NCBI GenBank assembly: GCA_000442125.1
Contig: KE546974.1
Coordinates: 310,001 to 374,000 of the forward strand
Reading direction: 5' to 3'
Length of the DNA stretch: 64,000 nucleotides
Source of the DNA: Opeltia flavorubescens
Taxonomy: Eukaryota; Ascomycota; Lecanoromycetes; Teloschistales; Teloschistaceae
The notes below the pieces were generated by a model, which did no database searches, was not told where the DNA came from, and saw only the letters and a list, made by a program, of their open reading frames with translations. Made by a program: the position numbers and the translations under genes. Shown here in pieces: positions 1-11,005 of this stretch; the first letter of the stretch is position 1; each line of letters begins with the position of its first letter.

Positions 1-610
1 GCCGGGCGGATATGCTTTTCGACCCTTCCATGTTCGGACAACGGAGCATGAGTTTGAGTACTCTCGGCGTAGCAAACCAACAATCTCGAAAGAGCTCAGG
101 ACGTCGCCCGTATCTGCAGCGTATAACCCTCGTTTGGAAGAAGCGCTGGTTGGAGGCCGCCTTCAAGGCCGACGAAAAGCTGATCCTAAAGCAGCAAGTG
201 CAATATGCAGCAAGAAAATGTGGACTGTAGCTTTGCAAGTTCTTGCTGCACTGGGAACGCCGAAATTGCTGCAGCAGGTGTCCGGATCGTCCAATATCCG
301 GAGATGGAAGGACTCTGCTATCTTCACTGACAGACAAAGGGTTAAATCCACGGTTAGAAATAGGGCTTTGTGCAATTGGATTCCAAACGATGGCGATGAT
401 TTTGAAATAGTGTATTCCTAGGCCAGCGAACTCATCCCTGCTTTGCCCTCTTCCGAAAGTGCCAGTGTACGGGAAAGTCGAACCGAGCGTGGTCTTTGGC
501 CCATGTAGGATTCTCCAGATTTCAAAAGGAATTCCGGGTTTTTGGAGTTCTCGTAGGTATCGTGCTAATTCAGCACCCAAGATCTCCAGTACTGTAATGA
601 GTTCAACCAT
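1..610 (-). CDS. Unidentified open frame, cut by left window edge
   Basis: One minus-strand frame stays open from 706 to base 1, about 235 codons. The first ATG in it is at 610, and the frame begins just after a TAG at 707-709 that could be a splice acceptor. The predicted protein near 610 reads MVELITVLEILGAELARYL, which loosely resembles the helix pair of an ankyrin repeat. A neighbouring frame just upstream reads DGRHGAQALHLA, also ankyrin-like, so this may be an ankyrin-repeat gene with a frameshift or an intron there. The rest of the frame is basic and Ser/Cys-rich and I recognise nothing in it. Frame length alone is the main support; it may be a decayed gene or a chance frame. Confidence 0.3.
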   Translation of the reverse strand, partial: MVELITVLEILGAELARYLRELQKPGIPFEIWRILHGPKTTLGSTFPYTGTFGRGQSRDEFAGLGIHYFKIIAIVWNPIAQSPISNRGFNPLSVSEDSRVLPSPDIGRSGHLLQQFRRSQCSKNLQSYSPHFLAAYCTCCFRISFSSALKAASNQRFFQTRVIRCRYGRRPELFRDCWFATPRVLKLMLRCPNMEGSKSISAR

Positions 611-747
611 GCCAAATGTAAGGCTTGAGCTCCGTGGCGTCCATCGGTAGCTGGGAAAGATTCGTGTTTCTATCTGGAGGCTCCTTCTCCCCTCGCTTTG
701 GAAATCCTAGTCGTATAATGTCCGAACTCATCCAACGATCCATGCGC

Positions 748-1179
748 TCAACCTCCCTCCTTCCTTCCCCTAAGCTTCTCCCAAACCCTCCTCTCCCTCT
801 CCCTCTGCATTCTCAAATTCTCCATTTTCTCCTCCACATCTTTCTCCTGCCTCTCCCGATCCTCCATCACCTCCTTGACCTTCTCCGAGACCTCTATGTA
901 CCGCTTCTCGATCTGCTCCGCGGACATGGTGTTCAGGATCTCGTTTTTGCGGGCATCAAAGGCGGATTGTTGGGAGGGTGTGCGGGGATTCCCACTTATA
1001 TGGCCGTGGGGAGATGTGGAGGATAGTATTGGAGGCAGGTTACGTTTCGGATGTAAGCGGAGTGGAGAGTCTAGTGGAATGGGGGAGGGAGGGTTGTTGG
1101 AGGGAGGCGATTGGGAGCGAGAGCGTGGAGAAGGCGGACCTGGAGAGCGGGGCGTTTCCATTGAAGCCAGTGTCGGCAT
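748..1179 (-). CDS. Small Pro/Ser-rich protein with C-terminal coiled coil
   Basis: A single exon encodes 143 residues. Residues 1-70 are rich in Pro and Ser with repeated SP dipeptides, a disordered and probably phosphorylated tail. Residues 75-140 form a highly charged helix with heptad character (AEQIEKRYIEVSEKVKEVME and onward), a likely coiled coil. I know of no function; small conserved fungal proteins of this type are usually annotated hypothetical. The start lies 172 bp from the start of the divergent SF3B5 gene, so the two probably share a promoter. Coding rather than chance is supported by the coherent domain layout and Pro-rich codon use. Confidence 0.65.
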   Translation of the reverse strand: MPTLASMETPRSPGPPSPRSRSQSPPSNNPPSPIPLDSPLRLHPKRNLPPILSSTSPHGHISGNPRTPSQQSAFDARKNEILNTMSAEQIEKRYIEVSEKVKEVMEDRERQEKDVEEKMENLRMQRERERRVWEKLRGRKEGG

Positions 1180-1351
1180 TTGGGCTCGTCAAGAGAGAGA
1201 AAGCGTAAATTGGTTGTGAACATTGTTGGACCTAAGGGAAAATCGTGATTACATAAGCAACGGTAACTTCGACTTCGAATCCTCTGATTTTAGACACATT
1301 TCCCCTCCCAATACTCGAGTCTCCAAGAATATAATTGGATTTCAATTAATC

Positions 1352-1770
1352 ATGGTATGCATTTCGTTTCTCTCTGCAGCTTCTGCCTGCTAAGCTAATT
1401 GCAATCTCTCCCTTTAGGCCGACAAACTTCGTACCCAGCAGCAGCTCGAGCAGCTCCAAGCCCGCTACGTTGGCACTGGCCACGCTGATACTACCAAATT
1501 CGAATGGGCCTCCAATATCCACCGAGATAGTCTGGCTAGCTATATCGGCCATCCACCGCTGCTTTCATACATGGCTTTAGGAATGGGCGAGCCAAAGGAG
1601 AAAGTCAGGGCAATGTTTTTGGAGGTTAGTACCTGTGGTTTTTTGGTTCTGAGACTCAAGCTGCGATGACTTCAATCAGCCATGCGAGGGACTTAAGTAC
1701 TGGTGCTGACTAGATTCTGGAATAGAAAATGATACAACCGGTGGGAAAACCGCCTGCTGTGGAAGACTGA
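1352..1770 (+). CDS. SF3B5: Splicing factor 3B subunit 5 (SF3b10/Ysf3)
   Basis: Exons 1352-1354, 1418-1624 and 1726-1770 give an 84-residue protein, the usual family size (about 85). It is a small structural subunit of the SF3b complex in the U2 snRNP, which holds the branch-site RNA during pre-mRNA splicing. Hallmarks are the N-terminal LRTQQQLEQLQARYVGTGHA, then ADTTKFEW, the HRDS box, GHPPLLSYMALGMGE, and the tail MIQPVGKPP. The first exon is only the ATG codon, followed at once by the GTATGC donor; the first acceptor is TTTAG and the second intron has a CTGAC branch site. The model keeps frame throughout and ends at TGA 1768-1770. Confidence 0.95.
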
Positions 1771-2557
1771 TATTTGGAAGTGGTATTTGGAAGCTTTGCA
1801 GTGCGAGACATGAGATACCCAATGAATCTTCAATAAATGCGTTAGTTGAATTGGCTCTTTTCAACATTTCTGTTTGCAGTGAGATACACCATTTCATATG
1901 TGTATTCTGTGTTCAGGGGAGGAACCGATCGAGACATTTCGTAAAAGCGTTTACAAATCACGTTATTCATGGCATTTCTGCGTCTCATTCCGTGGAGCCC
2001 AATTAATTGCCAGGTCCACAAAGCGAAACTTGAAGAAAGCCTCGGTGGCTTTTCGGTAGGTAGCCTTAGGAGACAGTCACGATCCATCTGCCATTGCTCA
2101 AAGTATCTTTTCTTTTTGGTTGGGGATTAGTTGAGGAAGGTGCTGCCGAAGGGTGCTCGCTCCTACCGATTTATTGCGAGCAGCATAAGCGAGAGGGTTC
2201 AAAGGCCAGAAAGCCAAGCTGTCTAGCCAATCACCGAACCACTAATCGCACCTACTATTTGGTGCATATGTTATATTCCCCACAGAAATGATCCTTTATT
2301 CCTCTCACATTATACGGCTCATGGAAGCTCTAGATAACCAGCATTGGCAGAAAGAATCTATCAATAATCCAGCACTCGTGGATCGATATGGCGTAACATG
2401 CAATCACACTTATTATCCAATAGAACACCTCGGCTAACCAAACGCTTGGATGGCCAACGCTTGCAAGCCAGACACTCTCCCACCAGACGCAACACATGAG
2501 GAAGTATGGCTCTCTCTGTAACAGATGCATCGACGCCTTTTGTACTTTCCCTCCAAA
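1771..2557. other. Intergenic, no gene seen
   Basis: This stretch lies between the 3' ends of SF3B5 and the P-loop ATPase gene, which are convergent. Only short frames of 60-80 codons without recognisable motifs occur. It should hold two 3' UTRs; I see no RNA gene or repeat. Confidence 0.5.
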
Positions 2558-4337
2558 TCAAGCTTGTCTGATCGCAAATATTGATCTTCCTCCGTCCTCT
2601 GTCAGCCTCTTTCGAACCTTGATCTTCACGTATCGAGACCCCAATTTCCGCACATTGAGTGGATTACCACCAGCACTTGACTTGTGCTCTGTGGATTCTA
2701 GAAGAGCTGAAGGACAGAACAAAAGCGCTTGTCCGGCTTGGAGATTCACAATCGTTTGGAAGACCTTCGCTATGTTGCCTTTTGAATCTTCTCCGTTCAG
2801 GTCGGACACCCCCGCAAGATGAGCTCTTAAGGCTTGCAACCAGTCTGGAGAGGTGAAGCGATGGACGATGGTCATCGAGCACAAATCTAAGAGTTTCGGG
2901 GAGATGGTTGGCTCTTGCGTGGCGATGACGACACGAGTCCCATTATGTCGCTGTTTGCGGATGACGGACAGCAAGCTCTCGGTGAATGATGAGGACTGTT
3001 CGGTACTGGTCATGAACTATGCTAGGTTAGCCCTGCTATGTCCAACTACCCCAGCTGTGAGGGATGCTTACTGTGTGCGCCTCGTCCAAAGCTACAATTT
3101 TCCCGGTCTTGGGTCCAAGTTCTATAAACAGGTGCAAACAGATATCGAACAAAGCACACGACGCACCCTCATTGTACCAAGGGTCACTGAGATCAATGAT
3201 GGTCAGCGACCCAGGTTGGAAGGACCAGATATCTATGTGCTTCTGTTCGGGCCGCTTCTTGTACCACTCCTTCAGCCACCATTGTTGGGACTTCTCCATC
3301 AATTGCTGCAAACAGTCGAGACGCATTTGAAGTGGTGTACTCTGTCCCTTAGCGAAGTCTCGCTTTCGCACTTCAAGAAGGAAAGCATCATAATCAATAC
3401 CAGTGGTCCCACCATTCCTGATTGACATCTCGCGCAGTATATTGACAACAACCTGGCCGAGAATTAGCATTCTTCTGGAGATTTGACGTGGTTTACCTGA
3501 GCTTCAAGCTCGGTACGATGGATGACAAACCTCCATGTAGAGAGACGATCCTCCGCTTTCCGGGTCGACTTTCATCAGTGTCAACATTGTCGATATATCA
3601 AGGTGCTTCTCTCGCAATAGTAGCGGGCAGACCATAGGTCTCGGCCCGTCTGCTGGAAGCCCGGGGAGCGATTTGTATGATTCCTCCACCAGCTCAATAC
3701 TGGTCATCGGCACGAGCACATTGACCGGAATCCCTGTCGAACACAAATAGGCTGCCTCACAAGGTTCATGGTTTGACCAACGGCTAAACCTGTCAAAGTG
3801 AAACACAATGCCTGCCATTGGCTGGGCGAGCTTTCCAAGACGAGAATCCTTCAATGCCGATTCCAGCATACAAGACAGGGTATGGCTTTTACCGCTGCCC
3901 TGTGATCCGCATAGAAAAACCGAAAGCGGTACGTTCATGTTCATGAAGATACGATCGTCCTTTGGTTCATTCTGCTTCGCTTTTTCCGCTGGATCTGGCA
4001 CTTCCCGGTCATCGGTATCTTGAATGCTGTACACTTTCTCTCGCTTTGCCAGGAGTCCGTACTGGGGGAACGGACTTCCTCCCAGTTGTACGGTCAATTC
4101 CTTTGCCACTTCGACTGAGAAGAGGGGGGTGTTCTTGCACTCTTCGACATGAGCACTTTTGCCGGCTTCGTTTTGGATAAGGGTATCATGATATTCGCGA
4201 TTGAGGTCCCATTCGTCCATTGCTGGCGTCCTGGATGCTGACCACGTAGATTGTGGTATGTTTTTCACAATTTCCGCGTGGATGGTTGATGTTTCTCCTT
4301 TTCCTTTCCTAAAATTCCTTCTCTGATACCTGCACAA
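2558..4337 (-). CDS. P-loop ATPase, HerA/TraD-like, fungal
   Basis: Exons 4337-3531, 3452-3072 and 3016-2558 give 548 residues; an in-frame ATG at 4220 would give 509. The Walker A loop is GSQGSGKS in exon 1. The Walker B strand is KIVALDEAH at the end of exon 2, and it splices straight into exon 3 (HT then FMTSTEQ). Exon 3 carries a sensor-like strand VVIATQEPT, as in HerA/FtsK-type ATPases that report a conserved Gln. Intron 1 has a GTTTGT donor and a GCTAAT branch site; intron 2 has GTAAGC and GCTAAC. No membrane segment is obvious. It is probably a cytosolic or nuclear motor-like NTPase; substrate unknown. The gene is convergent with SF3B5. Which of the two ATGs is used is open. Confidence 0.8.
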
Positions 4338-5077
4338 GAGTCACGGGAAGCAGACGCTATATATACAGCTCTCAAATCACGGCAACACAAATTATGACGG
4401 CCCTGCAAGAGTATAAAGAAAACTTATGCGGGCAAACAGCGCACGGGATATGTTTTGACACTTTTTCAATAAAGCAACATTAGTCTTTGATCGATCAAAG
4501 GGGAAATTCTTCTCATCGTATTTTCAAAGGGAATCTTAAAACTCACCGCTAGAAAACGTGTTTCTGCTCTACGGCAAGCAACATCTATTATTTGTTTGTA
4601 GCGGTCGATTATGTTTGCTATCAACAGTGTACGGGACGTCGCAGTTCTTGATACACGTCCATGGACTGGCAGTTTGATTCTTCTTGGGACAAAACTCTTT
4701 CAATATAGGTGCTTTCTGCATTTGCACAAATTAGGGGCAAGTCAAAGAAGCAATGAAAACAGTATCGTGTCTTTGCATTATTGAAAAATGAATAATTTAC
4801 ATCTATTGGATTTTTTGCACCTTATGATATATGTATGTATTCCTATTCCAAGAAACATTAAGTTCTTACCAAAACACCATGCAATACAAATTGTTGCGAT
4901 CTTTGATCAAAGACCGTTCGAAAACAAGAAGTAATGACACCTTGTAAATATCGAAGCCAGAACTTAGTACAGAAAAAGAGACGTGGTTTATTAGCACAAA
5001 AGCGAAGATGTCACAGTCCACCCTGATAGGAATAAGTGCCGATCGGGATGAAAGTCTGCTCCTCTCAGGGATCGATG
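4338..5077. other. Intergenic, somewhat AT-rich
   Basis: This region lies upstream of the ATPase gene and downstream of glycogenin. It is A+T-richer than its neighbours, with several short A/T runs, and would hold the ATPase promoter. There is no frame with family resemblance and no repeat I could pair. Confidence 0.45.
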
Positions 5078-7285
5078 TCACGCAGTTTCCACTTGCGCGG
5101 AAGTCGTGATATCGACTTGCGGCGTGGTCGACTGCGGTGCCATCGCTGCCGGCAGGGTCTTGGACTCCTCACTCGGTGGACTGGTAGCGAGCAACTCTGC
5201 CTGCCGTTGCTGCAGCTCCACTAACTTGGCCAGCGGATCCCATTGTGACTGGTCTGGCACACCTTCCGCTTGGGGCAGATCACCTGCTGCGTCGCGCTCT
5301 TGACCCCAGAAGCTTGGGCGGCGCACAGCTGCTGGAGTTACTGGGAGTGACGGTCGTTCCAGTTCTGTGGGGAAGTCTGTTAGTATCAAGCTGGGTCTTC
5401 TTTCCTGTTGATCGGGTGGTGGTGATTGTGCGTTTGGGGACTGCGGACTGCCCGTTGTCGATGACCCAGGACTCTTCTTTCGAAGGGGCAGATGTTGTAA
5501 ATTACGACGCTGCTGATACTGCGGATGCTTGGCTATGTATCGTGTTATCTCGGGCATCTCGTCCCACGCATTTGTCATCGAGAAGGAAGCCCATGGGTCG
5601 GCGGGTGTGACCTGGATGGTTGGAGTAGATGGACTTGCGGTTTGGGCTTGAGTACCAGAATCGGTCGTGATGGAGGGAGTGCTTCCAACAGGAGGACTCC
5701 CAACGCGAGGGCTCCCCACGCGAGGACTTCCAGAGCGAGAGGAGGAGCTTGAGCGAGGATCGCCTGGAAATACACGAACGGGTTTCGCTTGGTTGTGCTC
5801 CCAAGGGAAGATTGGCTTAGGTCGGCCGTTTGACCGAGGGCTAGAGGGTAATTGATAATGCAGGTCCTTGGGAGGGTCTGGATACGAAGCAGGAGGCTGG
5901 AAGAGAGTCCGATCCGAGGTCATGTGGTACATCTCGCTGGGGAAGTTGGGTGCTTCAGGCTTAGCATTAGATGGTGGGGGGAAACTGTAAGGTATCAGTA
6001 CGGTTACGTGGGCTGGGTAGACCCCATACGAAAATCAATTCACTTACCGTGCTGGGTCCCAGGTCACAGAAAGGCGTCGCTGTTGAGAGGTGGGCAGAGG
6101 CGTTATTTCGCCTTGTGCAATCCCCTCTACTCGGTCAATCTTCTCTGTAAGTGGTTTCTCTGTCGTGTTGATCAGGTTTTCGGGCTCCCGATTGTTCTCC
6201 GCAGATGAACCTGGGATGGAAGTAAAGCCAAAGAGGTCAACGGTCGATACCTCGCCGTTCACGTATTGTTGCACAGTCCTTGATTCTAGCTGAGGCTGGC
6301 CAAATGCGAAAGCCACGGGCTATTGTATTCAAGTTAGTTAGCAGAAAATGGCGATGGGTCTCCTCCACTTACGGGGATACGATAATGCTTGTCGTAAACT
6401 GCCCACCATTGACCTATCAGTTCTTCGTAAACACCTGTTGCTCCGGTCCAATTGCGTCCCACCTTCCACGGCTTATCAGTTCCGATGTAGTGGACCATAC
6501 TGATACTGCTCTGGAAGTGCCTGTATGCAGGCGCATACTGATAATTGCCGCTTGGAGTGCAATTGTATTTGAAACTAAGCCGGTGCCAATCTCGAAAATG
6601 CATGTTGAGAAGACCTTGATCGGCACCGTCGAAGCTAATGCCTCGCTGAGCCAACGCCAAAAGACCGTAATAATCACCCATGTTTGGAGACAAGACCAAG
6701 AGGCCGCTATTGAAGCAATCTGGCCAGCCGATGTCGGGTACTGCTGCGAAGGCTGACTCTTGATCAAAGAGCTCATCGGGCGCCCGGAGAGCGACCATAT
6801 CGGCGTCGAGATATACGATCTTTTGGAACCGTATCTGTCGCCAAAGTGCTATCTTGGTGAATGTAGTAGCCAGGTCGGGACGCTGCATAAGATAGAGATT
6901 TGCGGGGGACTTGTTGACAATTTGGTCGACCGAGATGATATGATCGTAGACTGTCTACCACCGATCATTAGTCGATATCGGCCCAGAGTCTGGAGGTCAT
7001 GTATACCTTCAGCTCGTCAATGGAGGAGTGCTTGAGAGCGTTCATAGCGACAAGCACAGCCAGCTGCTTTCTCGTTCCCCTGGCCCGTAGGGAATGCGCG
7101 AGCACCATGGCCCCTGATGTATAATGAGCACACTACCATACATGAAGCTTGAGAGTCTCGACAACATACCTGGCAGATAGTCATCGCTCAAGAGAAGCTG
7201 TCATAACATAGTCAGTCATCTCCGGTGTAATAGCATAGCATTGACTTTGTACCGTGCAGTACGCTTCCTGCTTCGACCCCGCCAT
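5078..7285 (-). CDS. Glycogenin (self-glucosylating initiator of glycogen)
   Basis: Six exons (7285-7253, 7197-7170, 7113-7007, 6954-6373, 6319-6048, 5984-5078) encode 642 residues. Glycogenin, family GT8, uses UDP-glucose to build the primer chain of glycogen on itself. Residues 1-250 are the catalytic domain: YCTLLLSDDYLPGAMVLAHS at the start, the metal-binding DxD motif in YLDADMVALR (about residue 106), FNSGLLVLSPN, DQGLLN, and HYIGTDKPW. The long C-terminal half is Pro/Ser-rich, holds GSPRV repeats and two conserved fungal motifs, WEHNQAKPVRVFP and DPWASFSMTNAWDEMPEI, the latter resembling the glycogen-synthase-binding end. Introns are short with good consensus. Divergent from the PXA gene, with about 530 bp between starts. 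Confidence 0.93.
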
Positions 7286-7819
7286 TTTTAGATGTCCAGT
7301 ATCGAAAGACAATCACGAGAAGGTCTGAATGTAAGAAAAAGTAGAGGAAGAGAGGGAAGAGGAAAGATAATCTTCCCCCGCCGAAGAGAGCTTCATTAGC
7401 GTGGCCGCTTGCGCATCACATGCTCTCCACATGCCAATTCTCATGCCTTGACTGGCCATTCACCGCGTGGGAAAGGATCAGAGTATGAGTATCACGAGCT
7501 GATTTCCCTGGACGATACAGCCGTGTGCGAAAGAAAATGAGGACATTGGGAGAGTTTTGAGATGATAATCCATGGAAAGCTATTGTCAACCTCGAAATGG
7601 AAAGCTTCTTTCTAGCTGCCGGAGCTAAAGTACCCCGCACTGATCAACTTGACGTAATGTGTCTGCTCTGTTTCATCTAAGCTCCTGAGGCTCTTTCTGC
7701 ACGTGTATGTCATCCAAATTTAGCCAGGCTTGCCAGGCAAATGCGACTGATCTTTGGAGTAAAACAGCTTCGAGCTTTAATAGCAAGATGAGCTTTCTTG
7801 TGCAACAGGTTTTATTACC
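7286..7819. promoter_or_regulatory. Divergent promoter region, glycogenin / PXA gene
   Basis: Both flanking genes start here and run outward, so the 534 bp should contain both promoters and 5' UTRs. Short purine-rich tracts (about 7330-7370) lie just upstream of glycogenin. I found no clear named operator. Frames of 60-90 codons here look like noise. Confidence 0.4.
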
Positions 7820-10511
7820 ATGACACAACCTCTTCTGCGGCCGCCGACAACGTTGCAACCACGACCGAAAGCCAACCCTACCTTCAGCAGCGCCTCCCTC
7901 GACACTCAGACTCCTTTCCGAACACCGCAACAATCAAGGCCATCGTCAGTGAACCGGCAGCCTTCTTCGAGAAGACCATCCCCAGTGGAGGATGTATCTG
8001 CAAGAGTCACTAACGCCCTGATACGGCGGGTTCTTTGTCCCCAGCCCACAACTGGCGGCAATGAAGCACGGTCAAATGAGGAGTTATTGCCCCCTCTAAC
8101 AAGCAGCAACGACATTGACTTGCAGCTATACGCCATCATTGCCATTGTGGTCAAAGAGACGGTCTATAGCTGGTATGGGAAAATCACGTCTGATCAAACC
8201 TTTGTCGAGGAAGTTGTAAGGATCATTGCGCATTGCACTACTGGCTTAGAAGGTAGATTGAGAACAGTGGATCTCGAGAGCTTGATATTCGACGAGATAC
8301 CAAGACTGATCGAAAACCATATTCTGGGTTTGTCATCATCTCCTCTGCTCAACGCCCGCTTAGACTGATCTGTCTATTGCTCAGCCTACCGGATCAGTCA
8401 TGATGCAATTCAAACACCTGGAATGACCGTCAATCCTCGTGCCGTCTATCACGAGCTCAATCCTCATCCTGCTCTGTCCCCCGTACCTGACCCGTCCTTC
8501 GAGACTTCGGCCACACAGCAATCGAAGAATGAAGCCGACTATAGACAGTTGCTAGTACAAGGCGCGCTAGCGATCCTGCTGCCAACTGAAGACTTGGAAA
8601 ATACCTGTCTCCGGACGCTTGTTGCCGATGTCATTGCAGAGACAATTCTCGGGAGATCCATTGGAGGTAGGGTCTGCGAAGGCTGGTTTGTATGGACCAG
8701 TATTACGAAGCTTGTGGTAGCGGTCCAAGCTCAGGTGAATCCAAGGGCGACCGGCGAAGAGATCGAAGTCGATACTAGAAGCCGACTAGAAAAATTCGGT
8801 CTGTTGTCAGAGCGGGGAGATGACACGAGACCAGCATCGGAGGGTAGACGGTCCGTTTTCTCTGAAGTATTCTGGCGATTTCTTCAGTATGCTTACCTGA
8901 CGATAATCACCCTCCGATTCGTTCTCGTTGGATTTGTGGCATCACTGTCCGAGCCCAAGCGATCGTCGTGGTGTGCAAAAGCTACCGCCGATTCTCCAGT
9001 GGTAGAAGCTGCGGAAGCGCCGACTGCTACTCGCCGCCCAATACTGGGATTCGGGATGCTCTCGCTCCTCTCGACACTGCTCGATCTATCGTACCGCATG
9101 CCCTGGCTCTCTGGATCACTCGCATTATTGCAGCAGCATCTGATCGCAAGCCCGTTGGTATTGTTGCAAGTGGGTACGGTGGACGGACTGCTTGACCAGT
9201 AAGTGGGCTCCTCTCGTTTCTGCAATCCTGTTGGTTTAGCCACCCCTGCTCGACCTGCCGTCCCGCATGAGATTTCAGTCAAGTGACTTGGTGGTGTCTG
9301 CATGCACTGAGCCCTGTCGAATCGGCGGGGACTTTTCCCAACTCGCTTCCCCGTTATCGTCGTGCATGCTGCCGGCTGTTTGCTGGGTTTCCACATGGGG
9401 GCGCCACACAGAAGCGGTTGGCCTAGACTTGTGCCCCGATGATCCAAAGGGTGGCCACCCTGGTGCGAACCGAGACGCACCTTCAATGCTTACTTCCACT
9501 CGGGTTTTCTTAGCGTACCGTCCTTTCGTTTATTGTTTTGCTGCCCCAATTTCCTTTTTCCTGCAGTGACTTTAATGGATTTATCGTAGCCGCCCATAGC
9601 TACCGGCCTAGTGACCAGCGTCAAGCTCCCATTGATGATCAAGCTGGCCTCATTTCAAGCGCCCGGCTGATCAGTGGGGACGATGACGATCTACAGGATC
9701 GGCCCTCTCTCTTCCTTCGTCCCGTCCGCTTTCGGCCTTCACCCTCGTATCCTTTCACCGCTTCTCATTTTCTCAGCCCTTGAACCTTGTATCCATCCCT
9801 TCCGCTGGCCTTGGCATTCCCCTCATCAGACAAAGCTTCACAAGGAAAGATAAAATTTGTGGGCAAAGAAAGCGAGAAACCTCCACTTGTCAACCCCCAA
9901 GGTTTCTCTCTACCGGCATTGATTCATTGATTGAAATTATTGCATTTTACCCGAGGTCTTGGCAGGCGCTTCAAGCCACCATGGCGCACAGACTCCACTT
10001 TGATTTTCCAGCTCGCGACATCTTTCTGTTTTACCATTTTAGCCTTTGGAATTTCGTGCCTCTAACTATTTTGGGTAATTCGAATTATATCTCGATCTGA
10101 CAATTACGATGTGTGCAACACAGATACCTCCACCACCTCATCAACGCCTACCTCCTCAATCCTTCGCTCTTACCCTCCCTCCTTTCGGTAGTCAGGACGA
10201 ACCTTTTCCCGGGCAATTCGCTGCCGCCACCGGCTCCGGATCCACCTTCGCCGGAGCAACAGGCTGAGATTAAACGGAAATGCGCAGAGGGGCTTTCGGC
10301 GCTACTTCCTGATATCTTCAACCGCGCTGCTGGTCTATCCAGAGAGGACTTAGTCGGGGAAATAGAGTCGGAGTTGGATGTTTGGGGGGACGCGTACTTG
10401 AATAGGCATTTGGCGTATCAGATTCTGGATTTGGTTATCGTGAGGGTATTGCCTGAGATGGGGGAGAAGGGGGTTAAGGAGTTGATGGAGGCGAGGGGGA
10501 TAGGTATATAG
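7820..10511 (+). CDS. PXA-domain protein (sorting-nexin-associated type)
   Basis: Exons 7820-8327, 8385-9198 and 10124-10511 encode 569 residues. The PX-associated (PXA) domain lies near residues 60-290: DVSARVTNALIRRVL, DIDLQLYAIIAIVVKETVYSWYGKI, HDAIQTPG, LLPTEDLENTCLRTLVADVI. Proteins with this domain belong with sorting nexins of the endosomal and ER-contact system. The middle has a Pro/Ser-free hydrophobic stretch that may be membrane-associated. The last exon carries the conserved fungal end, beginning YLHHLINAYLLNPSLLPSLL. Intron 1 is ordinary (57 nt). Intron 2 is 925 nt, more than ten times the local norm, with a perfect GTAAGT donor; joining CA to ATAC restores frame. No PX domain is visible, as is usual for this fungal subgroup. 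Confidence 0.85.
9199..10123 (+). other. Unusually long intron (925 nt) in PXA gene
   Basis: It begins GTAAGTGGG and ends CAACACAG. The interior has a pyrimidine-rich part (about 9700-9780) that looks like a fungal promoter or 5' leader, and frames up to 100 codons without family resemblance. I found no terminal repeats or target duplication that would prove an inserted element. Confidence 0.55.
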
Positions 10512-11005
10512 CGAATCAAGCAAAAAAAATTTATAACCAATTCTCATGAAGAGATATTTTTGCAATGCAAGTTTTTCCATGTCATTTCTTGTCCTAGATA
10601 CAGTACTATTTCCTGATACTTGCATTGCTCTGCTGAACCCCATTATCGTTCAGAATATCCTAAGCGTGAGTAGCACTCCCAGTACGTATGCCCCTTTCCA
10701 ATATAGCAGTCCGAGCATATACAAAAATCCTTACAAATACTCTCTCCTCCCCAACTTGTGGGAGGGTTTTTTTCCGGTTGATCCAAAGCCGCGAGGCTGG
10801 GTATGTCTTATGATAAAATAGTTAAGGAAAAAAAGGAAGTGTTGCGATGCGAAAACCCCCCCCCCTGTTCCCCTTCCGGACCCAACCCCTGATTATCCAC
10901 ACCGAAAAAAGGATGAAAGCCGCCCAACCCCCTGATTAGCATGCGTGATCGGTCGTAATAACAAAAAAAGATATGTGCAGAAGAAGAAAGCAGTAGTTCA
11001 GAGCA
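10512..11005. other. Intergenic between convergent genes
   Basis: This is 3' flanking DNA of the PXA and CENP-B-type genes. It contains a run of ten C at 10856-10865 and several poly-A tracts. No gene seen. Confidence 0.5.

Noticed and set aside
875-1219. 114-codon plus-strand frame opposite the small coiled-coil gene
   Set aside because: Antisense shadow of a Pro/Ser-rich frame; Gly/Glu/Arg-rich with no domain.
8893-9486. 197-codon frame on the minus strand over the PXA gene
   Set aside because: It is antisense to well-supported exon 2, has no motif, and runs into the intron without splice signals.
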